33,333 nt of DNA from the NCBI GenBank assembly GCA_964450755.1, contig CAYVDJ010000115.1:1-33333 (forward strand), written 5' to 3'. Numbering within the stretch: position 1 is the stretch's first letter; every line of letters begins with the position of its first letter. Source of the DNA: JAADDG01 sp964450755 (GTDB lineage: Bacteria > Campylobacterota > Campylobacteria > Campylobacterales > JAADDG01). The position numbers were made by a program, and so were the translations under genes. The notes beneath the pieces are model-generated. The model made no database searches and had not been told where the DNA came from. It saw only the letters and a list, made by a program, of their open reading frames with translations. Of the stretch, positions 24,171-32,252 are shown in pieces.

Positions 24171-25430
24171 AAGTTCTTTTTCAAAGAAAGAGACTTTGTT
24201 TCTTCCCCTTCTTTTGCTTAGATAAAGCATTTTATCGGCTCGATTTAAAAACAGTTTTATGGGAAAACTTTTCATTCCTTTGGCAACTCCTATGGAAACG
24301 GTGATTTTCAGCAAATTGTTGTTTTCATCATAAAATTTCATTTCTTCTATCTTCCGTCTCATATCTTCAAAAAAGGAGACAGCCTCTTCTCCATCAGTGT
24401 CTTTTAATAAAACACAAAACTCTTCTCCGCCAAAGCGTGCCGTAATTGCGCTGTTTTTTGTCATATCTTTTAAAATCTTTGCAGTTTTTTTGAGAATCAA
24501 ATCACCTGTCTTATGCCCGTAAGTGTCGTTGACCTTTTTAAAATGATCTATATCTATCATACCTATCGCAAAACGCTGTGAGTGTTTCATCTGTTTGTAG
24601 TATTTGACAGTTTTTTGATAAAAACTTCTTCTGTTATCCATCTTTGTCAAAAAATCTTTTTGGGCAATCTCTTTTATCTTTTGTATATTTTCCAAAGATT
24701 CTATTGCATTGTTTACCCTGCAAATCAACTCTTCTTCTATAAAAGGTTTTTTTATAAAATCATTTGCTCCCTTTTTTAGAAATTTCGCCAAAAGAACAGG
24801 AACATTCAGTGCCGTAACGGCGATTACGCTTATCTCGTCTTTTTTATGCTCTTTTCTAAGTTTTACCAAAAATTCAAGACCTGTCATTTTGGGCATATGA
24901 TAATCGAGGATGATAATCTTTATATCGGGATGAAGTTTCATCATTTCAAAAGCCTCTATGGCATTTGAAGCATTCAAAACTTTAAACATCTGCTTTTTTA
25001 GGATATTGTTGGCAATCCTTCTGAAAGTCGGAGAATCATCTACAATCAAAACCTTGTGATCTTGGTTTTTATATACCCTCTTTATCGCATGAACTATATA
25101 ATGAATATCCTCTATATCAGATTTATCAACATAATCGATAATTTTTTGGGAGAGGATATTGTCTCTTATATCTCCTGTAATTTTGTTTGTCAAGGCAATG
25201 GACGGAATTTTTTTGTACGCAAGATATCTAATAACAATATTTGCCGGAATATTGGGCAGATTTACATCAACCAAAGCCAAAAAATATTTTTTATTTTCAG
25301 ATTTTATAAATCTTAGCATATCTTGTATATTATGGGCTGTATCTACCTTGAAGTTTAACTTTTCCACAATCATCTGAGACAGATATTTGGATAATGTTTT
25401 GTTATGTTCTATTATTAAAATGCTTTCCAT
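24159..25430 (-). CDS. Diguanylate cyclase response regulator (REC-REC-GGDEF)
   Basis: The 423-residue protein has two receiver domains and a C-terminal GGDEF domain. The first receiver (about 1-120) keeps Asp55 (ALVDVNLP) and Lys103 but has Glu8-His9 instead of the acidic pair. The second (about 125-245) is canonical, with Asp131-Asp132, Asp176 (IILDYHMP) and the KKPF lysine. The cyclase motif is GGEEF (334-338) with DIDHFKKVNDTYGH (about 293-306), so it should be active. The autoinhibitory RxxD I-site is absent (KNSA at 325-328). The architecture matches CbrR of Campylobacter jejuni. A role in c-di-GMP signalling, motility or surface attachment is inferred; the next operon encodes pilins. 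ATG 25430 follows AAGG. Confidence 0.92.
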   Translation of the reverse strand: MESILIIEHNKTLSKYLSQMIVEKLNFKVDTAHNIQDMLRFIKSENKKYFLALVDVNLPNIPANIVIRYLAYKKIPSIALTNKITGDIRDNILSQKIIDYVDKSDIEDIHYIVHAIKRVYKNQDHKVLIVDDSPTFRRIANNILKKQMFKVLNASNAIEAFEMMKLHPDIKIIILDYHMPKMTGLEFLVKLRKEHKKDEISVIAVTALNVPVLLAKFLKKGANDFIKKPFIEEELICRVNNAIESLENIQKIKEIAQKDFLTKMDNRRSFYQKTVKYYKQMKHSQRFAIGMIDIDHFKKVNDTYGHKTGDLILKKTAKILKDMTKNSAITARFGGEEFCVLLKDTDGEEAVSFFEDMRRKIEEMKFYDENNNLLKITVSIGVAKGMKSFPIKLFLNRADKMLYLSKRRGRNKVSFFEKELLTV

Positions 25431-25531
25431 GAATACATTACCTTAAAAATTTATGATCTCAATATCGTCAAAAAAATTATTTTTCATAAAGTAAAAAATA
25501 GATTCAAAAACAACTTTTAATTCTTTGGGTT

Positions 25532-25557
25532 TAAAAAAAATTTTTTCCGGCCGATAT
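25532..25557 (+). promoter_or_regulatory. Sigma-28 (FliA)-like promoter of the pilin operon
   Basis: TAAA (25532-25535) is separated by 14 bases from GCCGATAT (25550-25557). The FliA consensus is TAAA-N15-GCCGATAA, and Campylobacterota sigma-28 promoters have CGATAT at -10. No TATAAT is nearby. The predicted start is near 25565, giving a leader of about 80 bases. Confidence 0.6.
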
Positions 25558-25568
25558 ACTTTTCAAGT

Positions 25569-25590
25569 ACCAAGAGATACTCTCAAAGGT
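25569..25590 (+). other. Stem-loop in the pilin leader
   Basis: GAGA (25574-25577) pairs with TCTC (25581-25584) around TAC, and the outer ACC (25569-25571) can pair with GGT (25588-25590). The next bases are GCAAATC. The layout vaguely recalls one helix of a c-di-GMP-I aptamer but lacks its conserved loop and second helix. Confidence 0.35.
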
Positions 25591-25646
25591 GCAAATCTCA
25601 ATAAAGTTGATTTTAAATCGACAAAAACTATTTAAGGAGTCTTGAT

Positions 25647-26108
25647 ATGAAAAGAGGCGGTTTTACAATGATTGAGTTGATCTTCGTGATCGTTATTTTA
25701 GGTATCTTAGCAGCAGTAGCTATCCCAAAACTTGCAGCGACAAGAGATGATGCGAAAGTTTCCAAAGCTCTATCTGAAGTAAGTACTTTGGTTGGTGAAC
25801 TCGGAGCATATTATACTGCAAACGGACAATTTAGCGCTACACTTACAGATATGACAAATGTACAGGATGTTAACTATACAACAGCTTTTAATAACGGTTC
25901 TGGAACAATAACTTATTATACTCCTGATAACAGTGGAAATGATGAGGCATGTGTAACTTTGGATGTTAATAATACCGGTGGTGCTTTAACAGTTGCCGCG
26001 GCTGCCGGTGCTTCAGGAAATGTTTGTACAGGTTTACAATCAGCTTCTGTTTTTACAAGCGATTTGGTAGGTACAAAACAGTTCGGTGGAAGCAGAGTAT
26101 CCTTCTAA
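25647..26108 (+). CDS. Type IV pilin-like protein, probable major subunit
   Basis: The 153-residue protein has a class III signal: MKRGG then FTMIELIFVIVILGILAAVA, with cleavage expected after Gly5 and the conserved Glu at mature position 5. The rest is a small, Ala/Gly/Thr-rich globular domain with two cysteines (EACVTLDV and NVCTGLQ) that could form the C-terminal disulfide loop. It starts at ATG 25647 behind AAGGAGT. A terminator follows directly, suggesting much more message for this gene than for the two below, so it is the likely main subunit of a type IV pilus or type II secretion-type pseudopilus. No ATPase or secretin gene is in the window. Confidence 0.9.
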   Translation: MKRGGFTMIELIFVIVILGILAAVAIPKLAATRDDAKVSKALSEVSTLVGELGAYYTANGQFSATLTDMTNVQDVNYTTAFNNGSGTITYYTPDNSGNDEACVTLDVNNTGGALTVAAAAGASGNVCTGLQSASVFTSDLVGTKQFGGSRVSF

Positions 26109-26117
26109 TCAAACCAA

Positions 26118-26145
26118 ATATCAAGAGAATTTTTTCTCTTGATAT
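26118..26145 (+). terminator. Attenuator-type terminator between pilin genes 1 and 2
   Basis: A perfect 12-bp stem, ATATCAAGAGAA / TTCTCTTGATAT, with a TTTT loop is followed by ATTCTTTTT. It lies 10 bases after the first pilin stop and 22 bases before the next start, with no new promoter visible, so the minor pilins are probably made from read-through. Confidence 0.78.
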
Positions 26146-26166
26146 ATTCTTTTTAAAGAGCTGACA

Positions 26167-26610
26167 ATGAAAAAAGCATTTACTATGATAGAGCTTATCT
26201 TTGTAATCATAATGTTGGGAATTCTTACCTCCATTGCGATTCCAAAGCTAAACGCTACAAGAGATGATGCTGAAAATGTCAAAATCGAGGCCGCTTTAAG
26301 AAACGGTACAAACGAAATCATTACCTATGCCTTGACTCAGGGAAAAGTCGAATCCAATCTCTCAACAATGTCCAACTCTTTTGAAGATTTGGAATCATCA
26401 GGAATTGCCGTAATGAGTCCTTACAAAATGGTTCTGGAATCGGGTAATTTATCCGATTGTGTTACATTGGAAATCAATTCGACCACTTTGAATGATTTTG
26501 AGATATCTTACACAGACGCAACAGGAAACAGTGCCTGTTTATCTTTGCAGGAAGTATTGAAAAAAATTAATTATAATATAAAAATAAGGGGAGTCAATGT
26601 CTCATTCTAA
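26167..26610 (+). CDS. Minor pilin / pseudopilin
   Basis: The 147-residue protein has a short class III leader MKKA then FTMIELIFVIIMLGILTSIA with Glu at +5. Position -1 is Ala instead of the usual Gly. The IPKLNATRDDAE segment after the helix is shared with pilin 1, showing recent common ancestry. Two cysteines (SDCVTLE and SACLSLQ) sit at places similar to those of pilin 1. It overlaps the next gene by 14 bases. Confidence 0.87.
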   Translation: MKKAFTMIELIFVIIMLGILTSIAIPKLNATRDDAENVKIEAALRNGTNEIITYALTQGKVESNLSTMSNSFEDLESSGIAVMSPYKMVLESGNLSDCVTLEINSTTLNDFEISYTDATGNSACLSLQEVLKKINYNIKIRGVNVSF

Positions 26611-27046
26611 AAAAGCTTTTACAATGATAGAGTTAGTTTTTGTTATTGTAGTTTTGGGTATCCTGTCCTCTATCGCCATAACAAAACTTTCGGTTACAAG
26701 AGATGATGCCGTATTGGCAAAAGGACGCTCTCAGGTACAGGCTGTAAGAAATGCCATCATTTTGCAAAAGAGTAAAAACATGTTAAGGTGCCAAAATGCT
26801 TATCCTTCATCTTTGGATGATGCCGCACAAAACACGGAACATGAAGAACTTTTTGACGGCAATGCCACCGATCCTCTTTTGGAATATCCCATCTATTCAA
26901 AATCAGGTGAAGGTTGGATGAAAACCGGAGCCAATACCTATACTTTCAATGTAATGGGAAACTCAGAAACATTTACTTATAATAACAGTACCGGAAAGTT
27001 TGACTGCACACATACGCATCAGCTTTGCAAAGATTTAGCCGAATAA
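26597..27046 (+). CDS. Minor pilin / pseudopilin
   Basis: The 149-residue protein has leader MSHSKKA then FTMIELVFVIVVLGILSSIA, with Glu at +5 and Ala at -1. The post-helix TKLSVTRDDA has Thr where its sisters have Pro. It has a cysteine/histidine-rich end (FDCTHTHQLCKDL) and one further cysteine (LRCQNAYP). ATG 26597 lies inside the end of pilin 2, behind GGGGAG, so translation is coupled. priA follows within 14 bases and probably shares the transcript. Confidence 0.87.
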   Translation: MSHSKKAFTMIELVFVIVVLGILSSIAITKLSVTRDDAVLAKGRSQVQAVRNAIILQKSKNMLRCQNAYPSSLDDAAQNTEHEELFDGNATDPLLEYPIYSKSGEGWMKTGANTYTFNVMGNSETFTYNNSTGKFDCTHTHQLCKDLAE

Positions 27047-27060
27047 AAACAGGAGAGAGA

Positions 27061-28905
27061 ATATACTACTATAAGATTGCCATATTAAAATCCCCTCTCT
27101 CTCTTTTTACTTATGAAAGTAAAGAAGAGATAGAAGAGGGAACTATCGTAACCATTTTGCTCAAAAAAAGAGAGGTAAAAGGTCTTGTTTATTCACAATG
27201 TGAAAAACCTTCTTTTTTATGTGAAAATATTAAATATATTTCATCTTTTTATCTGCCTAAAGATTATTTTCCCATTATCAAATTTATAAGCGATTACTAC
27301 ATCTGCTCTTTGGGAGAAGCTGCCAATCTCTTTGTCCCTTTTAAAAAAGGTCAAAAAGAGATAATTCCAAAAGAGATAGACACAAAAACCACTCTTTCAC
27401 CAGAGCAAATCAAAGCCTTTGAATTTCTCAAAAACAAAAACCTCTCTTTGCTCTTTGGAGATACGGGAAGCGGAAAAACAGAAATATATATAAAACTTTT
27501 TGAGCAGATGATAAGGGAGGGGAAAAGCTCTGTTTTTTTGCTTCCCGAAATCGCCCTTACTCCACAGATGCAAAAGAGACTTGAAGAGAAATTTGGTGAT
27601 CTTGTGATAATCTGGCACTCCAAAATCACCAAAAAAAGAAGAGAAAAACTGCTTGAGAGGATATATAACGGTGAAGTGATGATAGTTGCCGGTCCAAGAT
27701 CGGCTCTTTTTTTACCTCTTAAAAATCCGGGTCTGATTGTTGTGGATGAAGAACATGATGAAAGCTACAAAGCCGGGCAGAGACCAAGATACAATGCAAA
27801 AGATTTGGCGATCTATACAGGAAAGAGATTTAATATAAAAGTGGTTTTGGGAAGCGCAACGCCTTCTCTTGGCTCTTATGTCAAATATCCTGTTTTTAGA
27901 TTGAGAGGCGGATTTTATCAAAGCGGCAAATCTTTTGTTTTTGAACACAGTGAGAGCAAAATCTCTCCTTTGATTATACAAGAGATCAAAAAGTGCATAA
28001 AAAGCGGTTCCCAGGCTATAATATTTTTACCCACAAGAGCAAATTTCAAATATCTTGTCTGCAAAAAGTGTTCACAAAACATAGAGTGTCCCTATTGCAG
28101 TGTAGGAATGAGTCTTCATTTTGACAAAAATATTTTAAAATGCCACTATTGCGGTTATGCCAAAAGGATTCCAAAAATCTGCCCATCCTGCGGCAGCAGT
28201 GAGCTTATATCCCAAAGGATAGGAACGGCGGAAGTGGTAGAGGAGTTAAGCCAAAAATTCGGCGATTTTAAGATCATGAAATTTGACAGAGACGAGATAA
28301 CCACAGACAGAAAATTAAGAAATATGTTAAAAGATTTCAATGATAAAAAGATCGATGTACTTGTTGGAACCCAGATGTTAAGCAAAGGGCATGATTATCA
28401 CGATATCTCTTTGGCTGTTATTTTGGGAATAGACAATGTCCTCTCCACTCCTGATTTTAAAGCAAGAGAAAAAGCTATGAGCCTTCTTTTGCAGATAGCC
28501 GGCAGAACAGGGCGTAAAAACGAAGGCAAAGTGATAGTTCAGACTCTAAATGAGAGTTTTTTTGGAAATTATATAAAAGATTACGAACTGTTTTTAAAAG
28601 ATGAGATAAATTTTAGAAAAAACCTCTATCCCCCCTTTGTCAGACTTTTGAGAATTATTGTTTCTCACAAAAAAGAAAAGAAGGCTCTTGAAACGGCACA
28701 AAAAGCGGTAGAGTGTATAAACCGGTTTAAATCAAAAGAGGTTGAACTCATAGGTTTTGCAGAAGCGGCTATCTATAAGATCTCTTCAAAATACCGTTAC
28801 AGTATCCTTCTTAGATCAAAATCTCCAAAGGCTCTTATAGAAACAGCAATGAGATGTAAATGTTCCATCTGTGAAATAGATATGGATGCTTTATCTTTTT
28901 CATAA
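27061..28905 (+). CDS. priA: Primosomal replication restart helicase PriA
   Basis: PriA is the 3'-5' helicase that reloads the replisome at stalled forks. Motifs: Walker A GDTGSGKT (about 133-140), DEEH (VVDEEHDESYK, about 226), a zinc-binding insertion with eight cysteines (CKKC, CPYC, CHYC, CPSC; about 333-380) and helicase motifs V-VI (GTQMLSKGHDY, QIAGRTGR). The frame is open from TTG 27025, but that codon lies inside pilin 3 and has no Shine-Dalgarno. AGGAG at 27051-27055 lies five bases before ATA at 27061, giving an N-terminus (M)YYYKIAILKSPL that fits PriA proteins. I therefore place the start at ATA, giving 614 residues; the TTG start gives 626. Function is certain, start is not. Confidence 0.93.
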   Translation: MYYYKIAILKSPLSLFTYESKEEIEEGTIVTILLKKREVKGLVYSQCEKPSFLCENIKYISSFYLPKDYFPIIKFISDYYICSLGEAANLFVPFKKGQKEIIPKEIDTKTTLSPEQIKAFEFLKNKNLSLLFGDTGSGKTEIYIKLFEQMIREGKSSVFLLPEIALTPQMQKRLEEKFGDLVIIWHSKITKKRREKLLERIYNGEVMIVAGPRSALFLPLKNPGLIVVDEEHDESYKAGQRPRYNAKDLAIYTGKRFNIKVVLGSATPSLGSYVKYPVFRLRGGFYQSGKSFVFEHSESKISPLIIQEIKKCIKSGSQAIIFLPTRANFKYLVCKKCSQNIECPYCSVGMSLHFDKNILKCHYCGYAKRIPKICPSCGSSELISQRIGTAEVVEELSQKFGDFKIMKFDRDEITTDRKLRNMLKDFNDKKIDVLVGTQMLSKGHDYHDISLAVILGIDNVLSTPDFKAREKAMSLLLQIAGRTGRKNEGKVIVQTLNESFFGNYIKDYELFLKDEINFRKNLYPPFVRLLRIIVSHKKEKKALETAQKAVECINRFKSKEVELIGFAEAAIYKISSKYRYSILLRSKSPKALIETAMRCKCSICEIDMDALSFS

Positions 28906-28913
28906 ACCTACGG

Positions 28914-28919
28914 TATAAT
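28914..28919 (+). promoter_or_regulatory. Predicted -10 element of ispG
   Basis: ACGGTATAATATCG carries TATAAT 51 bases before the ispG start, just after the priA stop. Confidence 0.6.
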
Positions 28920-28969
28920 ATCGCCAAAATTTGTAAAGTGCGGTCTGTTTTACCGCTAAAGGTTATTAA

Positions 28970-30031
28970 ATGATAAAAAGATACCCTACCAAAAAGATTT
29001 TTGTCGGAGATGTTGCCGTAGGAGGTGATGCCCCGATATCCGTACAATCTATGACATTTTCAAAAACAAGAGATGTTGAAGCAACAGTAGAGCAGATAAA
29101 AAGACTTCATTTTGCCGGATGTGATATCGTGCGGGTTGCAGTTCCCGACTATGAAGATGCCTATGCTCTAAAAGAGATAAAGGAAAATATCTCTCTGCCT
29201 TTGGTGGCTGATATTCATTTTAATTACCGTTTGGCTTTGATCGCTGCCGAAGTTGTTGACTGTATCCGCATAAATCCCGGAAATATAGGCAATAAAGAGA
29301 GAGTAAAAGAGGTCGTAAAAGCGTGTAAAGAGAGAAATATACCTATCAGGATAGGGGTAAACTGCGGAAGTTTGGAAGATCAGTTTGAAAAAAAACATGG
29401 TCAAAGCGCAAAAGGGATGGTGGAATCGGCTCTTTATAACATAAAATACCTTGAAGATTTGGATTTTACAAACATAAAAATCTCTTTAAAAGCAAGTGAT
29501 GTGCAAAGGACGGTAGAGGCGTACAGAAGTTTAAGACCTTTGGTTGAGTATCCTTTCCACCTTGGAGTTACGGAAGCCGGAACGCTTTTTCACTCTACAG
29601 TAAAATCTTCAATCGCTCTTGGAACACTCCTGCTTGAAGGAATCGGAGACACGATGAGAGTCTCCATAACAGGAGAACTAGAAAAGGAGATAGAGGTTGC
29701 AAGAGCCATCCTAAAAGACAGCGGTGCGGCAAATAGCGGAGTAAATATCGTCTCCTGTCCGACCTGCGGAAGACTGGAATCTGATCTTGTAAAGATGGTG
29801 GAAAAGGTAGAAGAGCTTACAAAGGATATCAAAAAACCTCTCAATCTATCCGTTATGGGCTGTGTCGTAAATGCGATAGGAGAGGCAAAATCCGCTGATG
29901 TTGCGATAGCTTTTGGCAAAGGAAGCGGTCTTGTGATGAAAAAAGGTGAGATTGTCGCAAAACTCAGTGAAGATAAGTTATTGGACAGATTTATGCAGGA
30001 GGTTCAAAAAGCCGTAGAAGAGATGGATTAG
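28970..30031 (+). CDS. ispG: 4-hydroxy-3-methylbut-2-enyl diphosphate synthase
   Basis: IspG (GcpE) is the [4Fe-4S] enzyme that reductively opens MEcPP, the product of IspF, in the MEP pathway. The 353-residue product has the N-terminal VQSMTFSKTRDV segment, the TIM-barrel core, and the cluster ligands Cys263 and Cys266 (SCPTCGR), Cys298 (GCVVNAIGEA) and Glu305. Length is normal for the two-domain bacterial form. ATG 28970 follows AAAGG. The gene has its own promoter, 28914, and ends at a terminator shared with the copper receptor gene. Confidence 0.97.
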   Translation: MIKRYPTKKIFVGDVAVGGDAPISVQSMTFSKTRDVEATVEQIKRLHFAGCDIVRVAVPDYEDAYALKEIKENISLPLVADIHFNYRLALIAAEVVDCIRINPGNIGNKERVKEVVKACKERNIPIRIGVNCGSLEDQFEKKHGQSAKGMVESALYNIKYLEDLDFTNIKISLKASDVQRTVEAYRSLRPLVEYPFHLGVTEAGTLFHSTVKSSIALGTLLLEGIGDTMRVSITGELEKEIEVARAILKDSGAANSGVNIVSCPTCGRLESDLVKMVEKVEELTKDIKKPLNLSVMGCVVNAIGEAKSADVAIAFGKGSGLVMKKGEIVAKLSEDKLLDRFMQEVQKAVEEMD

Positions 30032-30041
30032 AGTATCAAAA

Positions 30042-30071
30042 AACAGTACCCCAAAATCAGGGGTTACTGTT
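30042..30071 (-). terminator. Terminator between convergent ispG and the TonB receptor gene
   Basis: AACAGTACCCC (30042-30052) pairs with GGGG plus TACTGTT (30060-30071, one bulged T). On the minus strand the hairpin is followed by a run of six T, so it mainly ends the receptor gene. On the plus strand the following T content is weak. Confidence 0.75.
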
Positions 30072-30076
30072 GGTAT

Positions 30077-32059
30077 TTAAAACTGATACGAGAGATTTAC
30101 ATAGGCATATCTTCCGGGTTCATTCAGTTTGACTTTCTGTTTCCCTCCGGCTACGACAAGAGTCAGATCGTTGTAGGTATTGGAAGAGGCATAAGTTTTG
30201 TTGAAGATATTATCCACTCCTACCGTAAGATCGAGTCTGTTCATAAGCTCTCTTTGAAGCTTGAAGTTTGCCGTTGCAAATCCGTCAATCTCCTGTTCTC
30301 CGTTGTCTTTGTCATAATGAGTCCATCTCTTTTGGGCTATTATCTCAAGAGATATGCTTGTTTTGTCATCATAATCATAATTTGTCGTAAATGTCCCCCT
30401 AAGAGGTGTAATATCCGCCAAATCGGTATCGCTCTGCCCTGCCAAAGGTTCATCTTTTTCACCTCTTTGATAAACCACTCCATAATCAAAACTCAAACTC
30501 TCTCCAACAAGAAACGCTCCGCTTAACTCTGCTCCGTATATTTTTGCATCTATATTGACAAATTTGTTTTTTGGAAGAGAGTTGTTAAAATATATGTAGT
30601 TATCAAGCTTACTGTAAAACAGTTTGACTTTACAGGAGGCATTTTCAAAGTTCTTTCTAACTCCCAAGTCAACTTCACTGTTTTTTGTCTGATCCAAGTT
30701 GGGATTTCCGACTATCCCTTTTTTAAAAAAATACAACTCCCTGCCATCTGGTACTCTGTGGGAAATTCCTACTCCGGCAAAAAGATCGGTACTCTCATTC
30801 ATATGAAAAGTATTGAAAATATATCCGTTTAATGATGTAAATGAAGGCTCATTGTAATTGCCCGAATTTGTTATATCGGTATCATCATACCGAAGTCCGG
30901 CTTTTAACTCATTTTTGTCAAATCGGTTTAGAGCATCTACAAAAACAGCTCTGTTTTTTGTAACAGCATTGTCCAGACTTGCTCCGGCAAAAACTCCGTT
31001 TTTGTAATATGCACCCTTCCATATTCTTTTGCTTGTATCTATACCGTAAGTGAGCAGTATGCTATCGCTTAGATCAAAACTGTTTTTAACTCTTGCCCCC
31101 TGAATATAGCTTTTCATATGATTTGTTATCTCAGGCATTTTTTTGACTGCATTTCTGTACATATTGCTCATTGGGTGATCAACTTTTGAATAGTAGTATA
31201 AAATATCAAGTTTTTTGGAATAGCTGTTTAGATTTTTTATACTGTATTCCACATTATAAAGATCGCTGTCATCCTTGAGGGCATCCATAGGGGAATTTGG
31301 ATACAAAACATCATCACTTCTGTTTGCCGTATAGGAGAGTTTTAACTCTTGATCATCGGTGATATTAAAGAAAAGTTTGCCCATAAAAGATGTCTTGGTG
31401 TAAGCATCCATATCTTCATACTGCTTTTGATAGAGATTACCCGCAGGGGCAGAAGCTTTTTTGAGCTGATCGGCAAACCCGTCTCCGTCTCCGTCTTTAT
31501 ACTGTTTGCTTGTCTCTTTTGAAAAAGTAAAAAGGGCTTTTATCCTCTCGTTTCCGCCTTCAAGAGTAATAGAACCTTTTTTATAGTCAAAACTTCCAAG
31601 ATTTAGATTTACCTCTCCTTTGAAACCTTTTTTGGGAGCTTTTGTATAAACTTTTACAATCCCGTTTAAAGTTCCGAAGTTTTCCACATCATAAGGACCT
31701 TCATCAACGGTAACATAATCGATATTGCTTGTAAGCACATGCGAAATAGGCGGATCCATCCTGTTTGGACATCCTCCGTATATCTTACCACCGTCTATAA
31801 TGACATTGATATTGTCTCTTTTTTGCCCTCTTAGGATAATATCATTTGCAATACCGCTTCTTCTGCTTATCGTAACCGAGGGAACCTTTTTGGAAAGTGC
31901 CTCTCCCAAATCAGCCGATTTCAACTCCTCCCCGCTGACATCTTTGATCGTAAAAGTATCTATACTCTCCTCAACCGTTACCGTATCAAGATTTACCTCT
32001 GCCCCTTGAAGAGTCAATACAGCAATCATACTCAAATATACAAGTCTCTGTTTTTTCAT
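30077..32059 (-). CDS. TonB-dependent copper receptor (OprC/NosA type)
   Basis: The 660-residue outer-membrane protein has a signal peptide (about 1-20, ending QGA), a short TonB-box-like DTVTVEE stretch, a plug domain (about 35-145) and a 22-strand type barrel ending in YVNLSYQF with terminal Phe. The plug contains GGCPNRMDPP (95-104). OprC and NosA carry the same CxxxM copper-binding motif (here Cys97 and Met101), which is the main reason for the copper assignment. An Asp-rich loop (DGDGDGFAD, about 188-196) could bind calcium. The start ATG 32059 follows AAGGAGTGAAGG. A pair of direct repeats and a short inverted repeat lie upstream. Copper supply to cytochrome oxidase or nitrous oxide reductase is the inferred purpose; neither enzyme is in the window. 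Confidence 0.85.
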   Translation of the reverse strand: MKKQRLVYLSMIAVLTLQGAEVNLDTVTVEESIDTFTIKDVSGEELKSADLGEALSKKVPSVTISRRSGIANDIILRGQKRDNINVIIDGGKIYGGCPNRMDPPISHVLTSNIDYVTVDEGPYDVENFGTLNGIVKVYTKAPKKGFKGEVNLNLGSFDYKKGSITLEGGNERIKALFTFSKETSKQYKDGDGDGFADQLKKASAPAGNLYQKQYEDMDAYTKTSFMGKLFFNITDDQELKLSYTANRSDDVLYPNSPMDALKDDSDLYNVEYSIKNLNSYSKKLDILYYYSKVDHPMSNMYRNAVKKMPEITNHMKSYIQGARVKNSFDLSDSILLTYGIDTSKRIWKGAYYKNGVFAGASLDNAVTKNRAVFVDALNRFDKNELKAGLRYDDTDITNSGNYNEPSFTSLNGYIFNTFHMNESTDLFAGVGISHRVPDGRELYFFKKGIVGNPNLDQTKNSEVDLGVRKNFENASCKVKLFYSKLDNYIYFNNSLPKNKFVNIDAKIYGAELSGAFLVGESLSFDYGVVYQRGEKDEPLAGQSDTDLADITPLRGTFTTNYDYDDKTSISLEIIAQKRWTHYDKDNGEQEIDGFATANFKLQRELMNRLDLTVGVDNIFNKTYASSNTYNDLTLVVAGGKQKVKLNEPGRYAYVNLSYQF

Positions 32060-32085
32060 CCTTCACTCCTTCAGTTAAATTTATG

Positions 32086-32099
32086 CTATTGCAAAATAG
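32086..32099. promoter_or_regulatory. Short inverted repeat in the copper-receptor leader
   Basis: CTATT (32086-32090) and AATAG (32095-32099) flank GCAA, within ATGCTATTGCAAAATAGTAT. It lies 27-40 bases before the receptor start, at or near the expected core promoter, and could be an operator or simply a small hairpin. Confidence 0.3.
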
Positions 32100-32109
32100 T
32101 ATCAAGGGA

Positions 32110-32127
32110 GTGTTAATTTGGTGTTAA
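32110..32127. promoter_or_regulatory. Direct repeat GTGTTAA x2 at 11-base period
   Basis: GTGTTAA occurs at 32110-32116 and 32121-32127 (TTAACAC-N4-TTAACAC on the receptor strand). Two direct heptamers one helical turn apart, 50-70 bases upstream of a start codon, are typical of OmpR-family response-regulator sites. Which regulator would use it cannot be told. Confidence 0.4.
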
Positions 32128-32138
32128 ATATCAAAAAA

Positions 32139-32161
32139 TGGAAGCACGGCTTCAGCCGTGC
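32139..32161 (+). repeat. REP-like hairpin, copy 1
   Basis: TGGAAG is followed by CACGGC-TTCA-GCCGTG (extended by a G-C pair, 32144 with 32161). It matches copy 2 at 32946-32968 in 16 of 22 positions, and all six differences are paired transitions that keep the stem. The 5' GGAAG plus small-loop hairpin is the form recognised by IS200/IS605-like REP-associated transposases (RAYT). Read on the minus strand, the hairpin is followed by TTCCATTTTTTG, so it may also terminate the toxin-antitoxin transcript. Confidence 0.7.
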
Positions 32162-32252
32162 CGGGATATAAAATAAAGTTTTGATAACTTACAGTGATTT
32201 TACTTAATCAAGTTTTTGAAATTATTTTATCATATCATCATCCAAAGTGTTG

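Noticed and set aside
25533..25546. A8T6 tract as a terminator for an upstream gene
   Set aside because: No gene on the plus strand ends upstream of it and there is no G/C stem; it is explained as the spacer of the promoter.
25560..25646. Possible c-di-GMP-I riboswitch in the pilin leader
   Set aside because: One small stem and a GCAAA string are present, but the GNRA-capped P2 helix, its receptor and the second conserved GCAAAGCC segment are missing.
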